64,000 nt of DNA, from assembly GCA_910589415.1 (NCBI GenBank), contig OU342630.1:14913867-14977866 (forward strand), read 5' to 3'. The notes under the pieces are model-generated. The model did not search any database. It was not told where the DNA came from and saw nothing but the letters and a program-made list of their open reading frames with translations. This document shows, piece after piece, positions 21,424 through 31,211 of the stretch. Source of the stretch: Malachius bipustulatus. Lineage: Eukaryota; Arthropoda; Insecta; Coleoptera; Melyridae. The position numbers and the translations under genes were made by a program. The number at the start of each line of letters is the position of its first letter. The stretch's first letter is position 1.

Positions 21424-24400
21424 ATGTTATCCAACTCCTCATTGCAACTCTTTCAAACTAACATTATTTTTCTTTTAGATTCTGGGGCAACTGACCACAT
21501 TGTCAACAGATCTGACATTTTTTCAATTCATAATGAGTTGCCTACACCAAGGGAAATCGGTGTTGCAAAAAGTGGTACCTACCTCAATACTGGCAGTCGG
21601 AAAAGGCAAAATAGATGTCACAACTAATTTGGGTGTAATTAAATGGCCAACTGGAAGATGTCCTTTACTCTCCAGAGGTCCCTCATAATCTTTTATCTGT
21701 AAATCGAATCCAAGTAGCCGGTATGGCAATAATATTTGATCAAGATGGTATAAGAGTAGGTAAAAAAATAACCAACTAATACCTACTGACCGGTAAGAAT
21801 TTAATCAAATAATTTATTCGAGGTGGTTTTTTGGTTTAGACCTTCATAAATTGCAAGGTCAAATACATAATGCGACTAAGTTTTAAATTATAAATTATGG
21901 CATGAACGTTTTGGTTATATTAGCAAAATCAAGTTTGAAAATTTAAAAAAAAAAAATAATAATAAAAAAAAAAATAAAAAAATTAAATAAAAAAAAATAT
22001 ATGCTAGATGATAATAAATCTATTGAAAATATTGAACCTGAAAATGAAATGTGCGAAGCTTGTATTTTAGGAAAACAAGCTAGACTTCCATTTTCTAAAA
22101 CAAAAAATAAACCTCCAAATAACAAGCCTTTTTTTCATAATACATTTAGATGTGTGTGGCCTTATATCTCCTGTGACTATAAATAATAAAAATTATTTTG
22201 TTACATTCATTGAAGACTACACACATTATACAGTTACTTACCTTATGAACTCCAAATCAGAGGTATTTAAAATGTTTTCTGATTATGTTTCAAAAGGTGA
22301 GGCATGTTTAAATTCAAAAGTTGTCAACCTGTATTGTGATAATGGTAGAAAATACCTCTCAAACGATTTCAAAGATTTTTGTGTTTGAAAAGGAAAAAAG
22401 GAATAATGTACCACCTATTATAACAGTTCCACATACGCCACAAAAAAAAAAAAAAATGGTGAAACAGAGCGGATGAATCGTACACTGACTAAAAAGGCAA
22501 GAACCTTAGTCACAAGTGCGAAGTTGGACAAAAGTTTTTGGGGTGAAGCAATTTTAACTTCAACCTATTCAACAAACATTTCGCCAACGAAAGCTCTGCG
22601 GGTTAATAAAACACCATACGAGATGTGGCATAATAAAAACCTAAAATATCTCATTTAAAGGTTTTTGGTTCTACCGTCTGCTAAATAAAACCAGAAAAAG
22701 AAAGTTCGATAAAAAAAAAAAATCGTTCATAAAGCTATACTGGTTGGGTATGAACCGAGTGGGTATAAGCTGTGGGATGTGGAAGAAAATAAATTCCTTA
22801 TTGCACGTGATGTGATAGTTGATGAATTAAATTTTAAAATTTCTAGACCACTAGATAACAATTTAACTAATCAAAATAAAACTATCTCCGAATTAAAATC
22901 GGATGAACTAATAAATAAGGAACATAAAAATCATTTGAAAAACAAACAGGTAGAACAAAACAAACAAGTAAACATTAGACGAAGTGAGAGAATCAAACAT
23001 CTTCCAGCCCCATCTTACAAAGAAATAAAAAAAAATAATAATAATGATTACTTATACAGTTCTGTATCATTATTAGCCGGTGCCTCTATAGCAGAAATTC
23101 CAAAATTCTATTACAAAATATTTGGAAGGGAGGACCAGCATAAATGGGAAGATGCTATAAAAGATGAGATTAATTCACTTAGAACTAATGAAACTTGGTC
23201 ACTGGTAAACAGACCAGCGAATGAAAATAAAATAATAATAATAATAATAATAATGATAATAAATAAATATATAAAAAAAAAATATAACTTGCAAATGGGT
23301 TTTTACTATTAAAATTAATTATTTGGAAAAACCATCAAATAAAATACAAAGCACGATTGGTTGCTTGAATTTTTACTCAGCAATATTTACAAAATTATGA
23401 AGAAACGTTCGCACCCGTTGTGCTAGAGCTACACCCTCCGATTTATTTGGGCATTTTCAAATCAGTTTAATCCGAAAAAAAAAATCATCATATAGATGGT
23501 AAAACTGCATTTATAAACGGTGTGCTTATAGAAGAGATATAGGTACATTGGAATACCAAAGGGAGTAAAAGTTGAAGAAAGTAAAGTCTGCAAATTTAAT
23601 AAAAATTAAATAAAAATTAAATTGTGTGGACTTAAACAATCAGCTAGGTGTTGGTTCGAACGTTTCGATCAAGCTTTGAAAAACAGAGGTTTTAAAAATT
23701 CAAAAGTAGACCCATATTTATATATTTTTAGACAAAAATAAAACAAAAAAAAATAAAATAAAAATATTTACATAATTATATCTGTATCTAGACCATTTAC
23801 TGATCGCAACAAAAGATCAGATTATCTTGACAGATTTAAAAAATAAAATATAATATTTAATGAAACTTTTTCATAATATGGTTGATCTGAAAGAAATTAA
23901 ATTTAATTTTAAGAATGAAAATTTTCAGATCTAATTACAATAACCTTAAACCAATCTAATTACATTGAGAATGTGTTGACAAAATTTTCGATGAATGATT
24001 GCAAGTCTATAAAATCATTCTACCCTTGCCTTCTAAGTTAAATTACAATGCTTCTAAATTCTGATGAATTTTACGAAGCACCATGTAAAATTATTAATTA
24101 AAATAAATAAAATTATTAAAATTAAAATTACTTAATTGGTTGCCTGATGTACGTAATGCTATTATGTACTCGACCAGACTGGGGCAGCACCGAAATAGAC
24201 AGAAAAAGCACATCATCAGGGTAGATATTAAAAGTTTTTGATAACTGTTATATTTCACGGAACACACAAAAACAAAGTACTGTAGCTGCTTCTTCAACAG
24301 AAGCGGAATATAGGCTCTTTTGAGGCAGTCAGTGAAGCCATTTTGGTTAAAGGCCTTATTAAACAGTATAAGTTTTAAATTAAAACTGCCAATAATTATC

Positions 24401-24620
24401 TTTGATAAGATAATAACGGTTGCATCAGCATAGCTAGCAACCCCACTGATCATAAAAGATCGAAACATATAGATATCAAATGAATATCATTTTAACGTGA
24501 GCGAAAACAATTATTTTAAAATATAAAATATATCCACAGGTGAACAGCTAGCAGACTCATTTACCAAAGTGTTACCAACAAATAAATTTGAAGAAATAAG
24601 ATTTAAGTTACCTAAATTTG
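21424..24620 (+). pseudogene. Copia Pol, multiply broken (protease, integrase, RT, RNase H)
   Basis: Protease: LLDSGATDHIVN at 21472-21507. Integrase: the zinc-binding CEACILGKQARLPF (about 22050-22094), core DYTHYTVTYLMNSKSEVF, then LYCDNGRKYLSNDF, and the C-terminal KSFWGEAILTSTYSTNISPT. RT begins WEDAIKDEINSLRTNETWSL (near 23145), and later blocks are recognisable only in scattered frames (for example GVGSNVSIKL... and a YVDD motif reduced to LDH near 23790). RNase H: QSTVAASSTEAEY near 24275-24312. Simple A/T-rich runs, such as 21940-22000, interrupt the gene. No active enzyme is possible. Confidence 0.85.
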
Positions 24621-24750
24621 AAATAAATTAAAATTCTTTCCAGTTGAAATTTTTCGATAATAATGGTCTTGATTTATATAATTTGCCATTAAGAAGAGAT
24701 ATTATTTGTTGCCTATTATAATATCTTAAGTTATTTTCTTTAGCTCAATT

Positions 24751-24762
24751 TTTGAGGAGGGC
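24751..24762 (+). other. Copia polypurine tract
   Basis: TTTGAGGAGGGC immediately precedes the 3' LTR, the place for plus-strand priming. Confidence 0.7.
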
Positions 24763-25033
24763 TGTTGGATTTATTAATAATAATTGTTGTTATTATTGGA
24801 ATGAAATAAATCACATTCAAAACTAGAACCTACGAAAATAATTTTATATTTTCTTGTATACTTATCAAGGTGATTCAGATTCCTGCTATTTGATAAGAAT
24901 CATCGTCGAGCAACAAATAAGTATTATTTTATAATAAAATGAAATAAAATTCATTCCTGTTTTAAAGACTGAATAATAAACGTCTAAATTAAATTCGCTT
25001 GTTTAAATAATAAAAACCTCCCCATTTCCTACA
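24763..25033 (+). repeat. Copia 3' LTR
   Basis: 271 bp, identical to the 5' LTR and followed by the second TGATG copy. Confidence 0.95.
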
Positions 25034-25038
25034 TGATG

Positions 25039-26220
25039 CTTTTAACACCATCCGTAAGGAAAAGACTTCGTGGCGATGCCTTCAATGCAGTCAGACTGGT
25101 GTCGGGGGAGGGGAGGGTCCCCCTGATGGACCTGCTAGCGTGATGCCCACGGCCGTTGATGTTTCTTCAATGCTTGGACTCCCGGGTGCATCTTTTTCTG
25201 CGGAGATTCGTGGGCTTAGGGATGAAATTCTGGCACTCCATACTCGTCTGGATGAGCAAACCGCCACCGTAGCTGCACTCACTAAAGAGGTTCAACAGTT
25301 GCGCTCAGACAATGAGTCACTGCGGTAGAGTCTTTCATTGGATCCTAGGTCTAAACTTGTGAGTGACTCCTCCGTTCCTCAGGGCTCCGGGGGCTCCGGT
25401 TCTGGTTTGCCCTACAGTCAGGCTGTTGCCAAGCTGTCCACTATAATTACCAAGCCGAAAACCTTGCAGAGTAGCTCCCAGACAAAATCTGATCTCCTGC
25501 GTTCGGCAGATCCCGCCTCATCTGATCTTGGAGTTGTGAGTGTTAAGCATGTTTCTGGTGGGGGGCTGTTCCTCGAATCAGCATGTTGTGAAACTTACTC
25601 AGATTGTTAATAGTGAATTATCTGCCAACTACAATGTAATTCAGAAAGCTCCGTTTCATCCCCGGATAAGAGTTGTTGGCATGACCGAAGAACACACAGC
25701 GGACACGATTGTTAGGTATTTGAGAGCTCAGAATCCGACCATCTTTGTATCTGATGATATTAAATGCATTTCTGTGAAGAAGTTGAGAAATGTTACCTCT
25801 ATGTTTCAGGCAACTTTACAAGTTGATGTACCTTCTTATCGCCGAGCCCTTTAGTGGTGAACAGGTTTTTGTCGGTTATGATTCGTGTTCCGTGTATGAT
25901 GCGTTGGAGGTAACGAGGTGTTTTAACTGCTGCGGCTACCATCATGTCGCCAGTAAATGTAAGAATAAGGTTACGTGTTCCAAATGTGCTGGTGAACATC
26001 CCATTAAGGACTGTTCCTCTGATGTCCTGAAATGTGCAAACTGCTGCGGCCTTAGTAAAGTTTCTCCTGGCCTTGATGTGAACCATGCTGCCTGGGACTT
26101 TAAAACTGCTCCATGTACAATAAAAAACTTGCATCTCTTGGACAATATATTTTGGGGACTCAATAGCAATCATTCTTGTCTGATCTCGCACAATCTCCAA
26201 ATGAGAACGCTTCATTCATA
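25039..26220 (+). pseudogene. ORF1 remainder: coiled coil and CCHC knuckles (non-LTR element)
   Basis: After the Copia element the frame completes the PHD-like finger (WRCLQCSQ) and gives a helical, heptad-like segment, EIRGLRDEILALHTRLDEQ...LTKEVQQLRSDNESLR (25205-25325). Then comes an in-frame TAG at 25326-25328 and a continuation in the same frame. Two frameshifts (near 25560-25600 and 25790-25850) precede two or three zinc knuckles: CFNCCGYHHVASKC, CSKCAGEHPIKDC and a partial CANCCG. ORF1 proteins of this make-up bind the element's RNA in a ribonucleoprotein. The breaks make it a pseudogene. Confidence 0.8.
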
Positions 26221-27343
26221 AAACTGTATTACCAGAATGTTAGGGGTCTTAATACAAAAACGCTTGATTTCTTTAGCTTTGTGTCTGCGCATACATTCAT
26301 TGACATCTATGCAATCTCTGAATCCTGGTTAAACGACTCTGTATGTAACTCGGAGTTATTTCCTCCGTTATACAATGTATTCAGAGCTGACCGCTCTTGC
26401 AATGGGACTGGGAAATCTCGTGTAGGTGGGGTATTACTTGCGGTGAAATCTCATATCAACTCTAAAGTTCTCTGCCTCCCCTCTGTCTCTACTCTGTTCG
26501 CCACCATCCCATCAATAGATATTACTGCTGTTAGAGTTAAAACTGTGAACTCTAGGCTCTGCATTGTGGTACTTTATATCCCACCGTTCGTCTCTTCTGA
26601 GGAATTTGTAGTTTTGTTGGAGGCTCTGGAAGTGCTCGGCCTTGAATATGGTCCAGAACTGATTATCTTGGGTGACTTCAATATAAGTGGTCATTCCCGT
26701 TGCCCTTCTGGATCTCTTGGTTTGCACGCGAGAACACTCGATGAATTCTGTAACCTTATTGGTCTGCAACAGCATAATTCTATTTGTAACGCTAATGGAA
26801 GATTTTTGGATTTAGTCCTGTCCACGTTATGCTGCTATGTTGAGAGGGCTCTTGATTCCGCCGTTGCTGAGGATGCACACCATCCTACTCTCTTCATTAA
26901 GGTTCCTTGTAGGACACCTAGACCTCTCAATCCTATCTCCGCTAATGTTAGCCATTTATCATATAATTTTATAGAGCGGACTTTGTTGGTCTATACCGGC
27001 ATCTTTTCTCTTTGTCTTGGAACTGTGTACTTTCCGATATGAACTTGGAAGCAGCCATTTCAAAGTTTTATGAAATGATCTACCGATCGTTTGACACATT
27101 TGTTCCAAAGTCGTCTCCAAGACACAGTTGTAAATATCCACCCTGGTTTTCTAAAACGATTATTTCTGACATTAAAAAAAAATTTGCATCGTGGAAGCAT
27201 TATAAGACGCATCTTGATCAAGAGTCTCTATCTCAGTTTCAATATCTTCGCCATAAACTTAAAAATGGCATTAGAGTGGCTCAAACTGCTTTCGCTAGAC
27301 ACTCGGAGCAGAGGATCAGATCAGCACCCAAGAAGTTCTTGTC
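26176..27343 (+). pseudogene. ORF2 5' part: apurinic-type endonuclease (non-LTR element)
   Basis: The frame from 26176 (no ATG at its start) contains LYYQNVRGLNTK and later IDIYAISESWL (endonuclease N-terminal blocks), SRVGGVLLAVKS, and the catalytic-type LGDFNISG near 26668-26691. A frameshift near 27000-27042 separates it from the next part (FYEMIYRSFDTFVPKS, YPPWFSKTIISDIKKK), the linker before the reverse transcriptase. The frame reaches SAPKKFL at the Polinton-type insertion and resumes after it with SYVNRKRG. This enzyme would nick target DNA for target-primed reverse transcription. Confidence 0.88.
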
Positions 27344-27640
27344 AGTAGATATAATTGGAGAGTTCTGGAACACAAGGTCAAGGTCGTTTTAGAACTCTCC
27401 ACATGTAAATGGTACATATGCTTCAAGGTCGACTCATTTCAAGGCCGAACTATATGATCTAACCTAGCGTTAATATATTATTTCAAGGTGAAATTTTCAA
27501 GGCCGTTTTAGAACTCTCCACATGTAAATGGTATATATGCTTCAAGGTCGTTCTAGAATCCGCACGTGTAAATCTTCAAGGCCGAACTATATGATCTAAC
27601 CTAGCGTTAATATATTATTTCAAGGTGAAATTTTCAAGGT
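27344..27640 (+). repeat. Left terminal inverted repeat of the Polinton-type element
   Basis: Matches the complement of the right end (34935-35241). The first ~170 bp are essentially identical. Beyond that the same subrepeats occur, but in a different order and number. Confidence 0.88.
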
Positions 27641-28440
27641 CGTTTTAGAACTCTCCACATGTAAATGGTACATATGCTTCAAGGTCGACTCATTTCAAGG
27701 CCGAACTATATGATCTAACCTAGCGTTAATATATTATTTCAAGGTGAAATTTTCAAGGCCGAACTCTCCACATGTAAATGGTACATATGCTTCAAGGTCG
27801 TTCTAGAATCCGCACGTGTAAATCTTCAAGGCCGAGTTATATGAATTTTTTCAAGGCCGTTTTAGAACTCTCCACATGTAAATCTTCAAGGTAAACAAGG
27901 CAAAACAATTTAATTTATTTAAAAAATCTATTTTTCAAGGCCTGACAAAAATCATCAAGTAATTATTTCAGGGTTATTGAATAAATAAAAATCAGTTTTT
28001 ATTAGGTACCTATTAGGTAAACTTGGAGACATGAATATGAAAACACCGCTAGCAGGTGCGGTGGTGTCATGTTACCGAGCTCGTCGCGCTGGTGACATGG
28101 TTATTATTATATGAATGAGAAAATTAAGCTCCGGCTAGATCATGTAGGTATTTTGTATTGTTATTTCAATCAAAATAAAGCCTCGGCTAGATCCTGTAGG
28201 TAATGAAATTAATTCAAATAATTTATTGTAGGTTTACATAAGTCGTCAAAAGCTTTTCACATTACAGAAATTATCTAAGCCGACTAGATTTACGGCCGCC
28301 ATATTTCATGTTTTTTTCAAGGTTGTGAACTGCATGTAATTTTGGAGGTCGAATTATTTCAAAGTCCCAGCACATGTAATTTTGAAGACCAAGATCAAAC
28401 ATTTTGATATGACGTAAATTTCAAGGTAAATCATCTAAAT
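27357..28440 (+). repeat. TTCAAGG subrepeat array, left end
   Basis: Built from recurring pieces: TTTTAGAACTCTCCACATG, GTACATATGCTTCAAGGTCG, GATCTAACCTAGCGTTAATA and TTTCAAGGTGAAATTTTCAA. They recur at intervals of roughly 110-140 bp, nearly always joined by TCAAGG followed by TCG or CCG. The array fades into single TTCAAGG words by 28440, just before the first gene. Such arrays in element ends may bind a transposition or replication protein. Confidence 0.85.
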
Positions 28441-28500
28441 CCATTATTTCAACCGGAGATTTTTATAAATATTTAAAATGGTGGGGGTAGCCGGTCGCCA

Positions 28501-28533
28501 TATAAATATTATAATGTGAGGCTAGTCACTCAT
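28501..28533 (+). promoter_or_regulatory. TATA box and initiator of the first Polinton-type gene
   Basis: TATAAATA lies at 28501-28508 and an initiator-like AGTCACTC at 28524-28531, about 27 bp downstream. This places transcription start roughly 17 bp before the ATG at 28545. The compact layout resembles viral early promoters. Confidence 0.55.
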
Positions 28534-28544
28534 AAGAAAAGAAA

Positions 28545-28913
28545 ATGTGGTTGATGTATGCAGCACAAACGTGGGGTGACGTAACAGATTTGAAAAGCGG
28601 TGTGAAAAGAATAAGAGCAGAGTTTAGAGATTTACGAAGAGATGCAGAGCATGCAGGAATATACGACTTCAAAGTTATTTTCGATGAAAATGAAATAAGT
28701 TATACATCGCAACTCGCCAAAGATTATGAGGAAGGCGTGATTATTTGTGAAGAATATTTAAATGGTGAGATAAGTGTTGAGTGCCTCTGTTACGAATTTA
28801 TAAAATTAAACTTCGGGAGTTACCTTAGTATATTGAGTGAATTTTTACCTGAAGATCTGAAAATAAAGTTTTGTGAGACTAGCTGTGAAGAAAGTGAACA
28901 AGAAAATAAGTGA
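28545..28913 (+). CDS. Hypothetical 122-residue acidic protein (Polinton-type element)
   Basis: Complete frame from ATG 28545 to TGA 28911-28913, close behind a TATA/initiator pair. The product is mixed and acidic: MWLMYAAQTWGDVTDLK at the start, a basic run KRIRAEFRDLRRDAEH (residues about 24-39) and an acidic end, SCEESEQENK. I see no signal peptide, membrane segment or known motif. Some helical regions are likely. The stop overlaps the start of the next gene (TGATG), which suggests one bicistronic mRNA. The frame is intact although the element around it is rearranged. I do not recognise the family; a small regulatory or virion-associated protein would be a guess. Confidence 0.65.
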   Translation: MWLMYAAQTWGDVTDLKSGVKRIRAEFRDLRRDAEHAGIYDFKVIFDENEISYTSQLAKDYEEGVIICEEYLNGEISVECLCYEFIKLNFGSYLSILSEFLPEDLKIKFCETSCEESEQENK

Positions 28914-29284
28914 TGGAGAGTAAATGTTTGTATTGCAACTTAGAAGTTGATAAACCATCAGCATATTGTAAAATCCACACGGAAAAAAATATTAAGAAGC
29001 CAGAGATTTGTTTCTTCTGCAACTATATAGGGGGGAAACATTATCAGAATTGTCCGGTAGTGGATATTCCGCCAGATGAGATCTTCCAGGAAGATCGTCG
29101 CTGTCTTATTCCCGATTGTGGGCAAATAGCTATTTGTTGGTCAAGAGGACATTTTTGTACAAGCCACAGCTGTAAAATGTATTTTTGTAACGAGCCACGT
29201 AAACATGTAGATTTATGTATTATCGATAACATGTATATAGAAAACACTATAAAATCAATTACTGAAAAATTGTCACTGTTGTAA
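28913..29284 (+). CDS. Hypothetical Cys-rich zinc-binding protein, 123 residues (Polinton-type element)
   Basis: ATG 28913 overlaps the previous stop by one base (TGATG), and the frame ends at TAA 29282-29284. The product has at least 14 Cys plus several His in paired spacing: CLYC, YCKIH, CFFC, HYQNC, CLIPDC, CWSRGHFC, SHSC, FC and HVDLC. This pattern predicts two or three small zinc-bound modules, similar in style to RING or treble-clef folds but not matching a specific one that I know. It probably interacts with nucleic acid or protein. Two AATAAA words (29297-29302, 29302-29307) follow closely and would end the transcript. Function unknown. Confidence 0.65.
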   Translation: MESKCLYCNLEVDKPSAYCKIHTEKNIKKPEICFFCNYIGGKHYQNCPVVDIPPDEIFQEDRRCLIPDCGQIAICWSRGHFCTSHSCKMYFCNEPRKHVDLCIIDNMYIENTIKSITEKLSLL

Positions 29285-29296
29285 GTTTATAATGTG

Positions 29297-29307
29297 AATA
29301 AAATAAA
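29297..29307 (+). terminator. Overlapping polyadenylation signals
   Basis: AATAAAATAAA begins 13 bases after the Cys-rich gene's stop codon, in the usual place for 3' end formation of the two-gene transcript. Confidence 0.55.
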
Positions 29308-29309
29308 TT

Positions 29310-30020
29310 TAAAAAAAAAACTTTAGTGTTCTTATAAGTCCTATTCCAAATAAAAAAATAAATGATGAAGTTTTAGAGAAAATTGATTCGCATGAAAGAA
29401 ATGCTATAAAGTTGTTAGTGGGTGTGAATAAAATAATTTATAAGTGTATAATCGTTAGGTAGGTACCTATACTTTAATTAAAAATTATTTAAATAATAAT
29501 GGAAAAGTTAATGTCGCAAAAAAACTATTAGGTAATTTATAAAAACAGAATCCCTAATTAAGGGAGCTAAGCATGAATTACAAGAGAAAAACTATGATGA
29601 AAATAAATAGAGTTTGATAGGTATGTAGGTACCTACTTACATCCAGATGTAATGTTTATTGTTGAAATTACGGTAACCTGACCGAAGTGTAACATTACAT
29701 ACTTTATTAAACGCTCTAGCTTATGAAGTGATGAACGTCCTTGCTGTTTCTATACTCCTGCTACATTATTATAAAATAACACCCGAAAATAACGTCTAAG
29801 CGTCTAATTATTATTGAACAAACATGAAATAATATTCTAAGCTTGATCATCAAGTGTTTGATTTGTGTTATCGTATTGTTATTATTTATTTGGAAAATGG
29901 ATTTTCATAATAAATTAAATCATATTATTGTTCGGCCTTGGTTTCAAGGCGTTCCAGAACATCTTCAAGGTTAGGTCATATCAACGTCCTTGAAGATCAC
30001 CTTAAGAAGGTCGCTCAAAT
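29310..30020. other. Intergenic part of the Polinton-type element
   Basis: AT-rich spacer without a coding frame. At 29930-29990 TTCAAGG-type words recur (GGTTTCAAGGCG, ATCTTCAAGG and, inverted, CCTTGAAG), so some of the terminal-repeat motif is also used inside the element, just upstream of the next promoter. Confidence 0.5.
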
Positions 30021-30022
30021 GG

Positions 30023-30166
30023 TATATAAGCGGATGCATTACCCGTATCATTCAGACGTGTCTGACAGTTTACTACAGTGCAATTCTCTAGTACAGTTCT
30101 CTAGTGCAGTTGACTCATAATATCTACCGAGTGTTCCCCAAGTGTCTTCAAAGTTTTATGTAAGTA
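30023..30166 (+). promoter_or_regulatory. Second internal promoter with a possible untranslated first exon
   Basis: TATATAAG at 30023-30030 is followed 31 bp later by an initiator-like TTCAGAC. The transcribed stretch then shows repeated CAGTT/CTCTAGT words and reaches a consensus splice donor, TTTTAT|GTAAGTAT, at about 30160. No long frame lies in between, so this could be a 5' untranslated exon spliced to the polymerase exons downstream. The 60-codon frame across this promoter is spurious. Confidence 0.4.
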
Positions 30167-30884
30167 TAACTATCATATTTATCTCATTTATTTCTTGTGT
30201 TTTATAATGAAGTGAATTATCGAGTAAAATTAAATTTAAAGAATAAATATACAGAATGAAAGACTTTTTCAGGATTCTCTAAATTTTAAGTCTTTCAATA
30301 CTAAGTTGAAAATTAATTAAAATAAAAAATAAAATTTATCACAATTTTTATTGTGCTAATAAATGAAAATTATGAAAACGCTTATATACAGTGAAGAGCT
30401 ATTTCTTCAGGATTTTATAAATTCTAACCTAGGTATAGAGCAGTGAAAAGAAGAAGAAAATTCCTTTAACCCGTAGTAAAATTAAAAAAAAAATATTCAG
30501 AGTGAATCTTTAGGAATTTGTAAATTCCATATGCTTTGATACCATGTTAGAATAATAAGTAATAAAAACAAATAAATAATTGAATTTTTTCTTACAATTT
30601 TAATAATGCTTATCGAAGAAAATTTAAAAAATACTTTTAAATATGAGTGAATGACTTTTTTAGAAATGTTTATGTACTCAAAGTTGGAAATGAAAAAAAT
30701 TGAACTTAATTAAATTTTAATAATATGACACTTGAGATATTTAAGAATTATTCTCAAAGATGTGCGAATCATTTCAAATTTTATGATAGTAAAAATCAGA
30801 CTTATAATAATAACTATTATTTTCAAATCTTTCAACTCCCCACACTTATCACATTCTAATATTCCCCTTCCTTCATCTAGCATC

Positions 30885-30892
30885 TATAAATA
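30885..30892 (+). promoter_or_regulatory. TATA box upstream of polymerase exon 1
   Basis: TATAAATA, 30 bases before the ATG at 30922. If used, the 5' leader would be only a few bases long. The upstream promoter at 30023 is therefore an alternative. Confidence 0.4.
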
Positions 30893-31027
30893 CCCGTGCA
30901 AGGACCTAGACTGCGTAAACGATGGCGAACAAATGTCCTAGATGCTTGACCATGTATGGGAACCAAGCGGCATTGTTCAACCACCTCGAGCAGGGGTGCA
31001 AGAGACCGCTCGCAACTCGAACGTCAG

Positions 31028-31077
31028 GTAATGTGATAAATATTTTAAAATAATGGTGAATTAAAATAATTATTTAG
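31028..31077 (+). other. Polymerase intron 1 (50 bp, predicted)
   Basis: Donor CAG|GTAATG, acceptor TTATTTAG|CAG. AT-rich. Removing it keeps the reading frame. An acceptor three bases later would add or drop a single codon. Confidence 0.6.
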
Positions 31078-31152
31078 CAGCTTCAACAAGTCGCACTACG
31101 GACGATGTGGCCGCACCTGCAAAGAGGCAAAAACTCGCAACCAACTCTGCTC

Positions 31153-31211
31153 GTAAGTTTCGCAAATGTACACTGCATTTTCCAAATTCATACCTGAACA
31201 TTTTATTATAG
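31153..31211 (+). other. Polymerase intron 2 (59 bp, predicted)
   Basis: Consensus donor CTC|GTAAGT and acceptor TTTTATTATAG. The donor supplies an in-frame TAA, so the frame is open across this point only after splicing. An ATG inside the intron (31166) could start a shorter 824-residue product. Confidence 0.65.

Larger units (their letters stand above)
20233..25033 (+). mobile_element. Copia-type LTR retrotransposon, defective, identical LTRs
   Basis: Two 271-bp LTRs (TGTTGG...CCTACA) are identical by eye over their full length, and TGATG flanks the element on both sides (20228-20232 and 25034-25038). A primer-binding site, Gag, protease, integrase, reverse transcriptase and RNase H follow in the Copia (Ty1) order, with integrase before reverse transcriptase. 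All coding parts are broken by frameshifts, stops and A-rich stretches. It inserted into ORF1 of the non-LTR element in the same orientation. Confidence 0.93.

Noticed and set aside
24094..24468. 124-codon minus-strand frame as a gene
   Set aside because: The plus strand here carries the Copia RNase H signature QSTVAASSTEAEY; the minus frame is a shadow.
25799..26215. 138-codon minus-strand frame as a gene
   Set aside because: It lies opposite the CCHC knuckles of ORF1 of the non-LTR element.
27357..28440. CRISPR array or simple satellite
   Set aside because: Repeats are modular and of varying spacing, occur in both orientations at element ends, and lie in a eukaryotic transposon.
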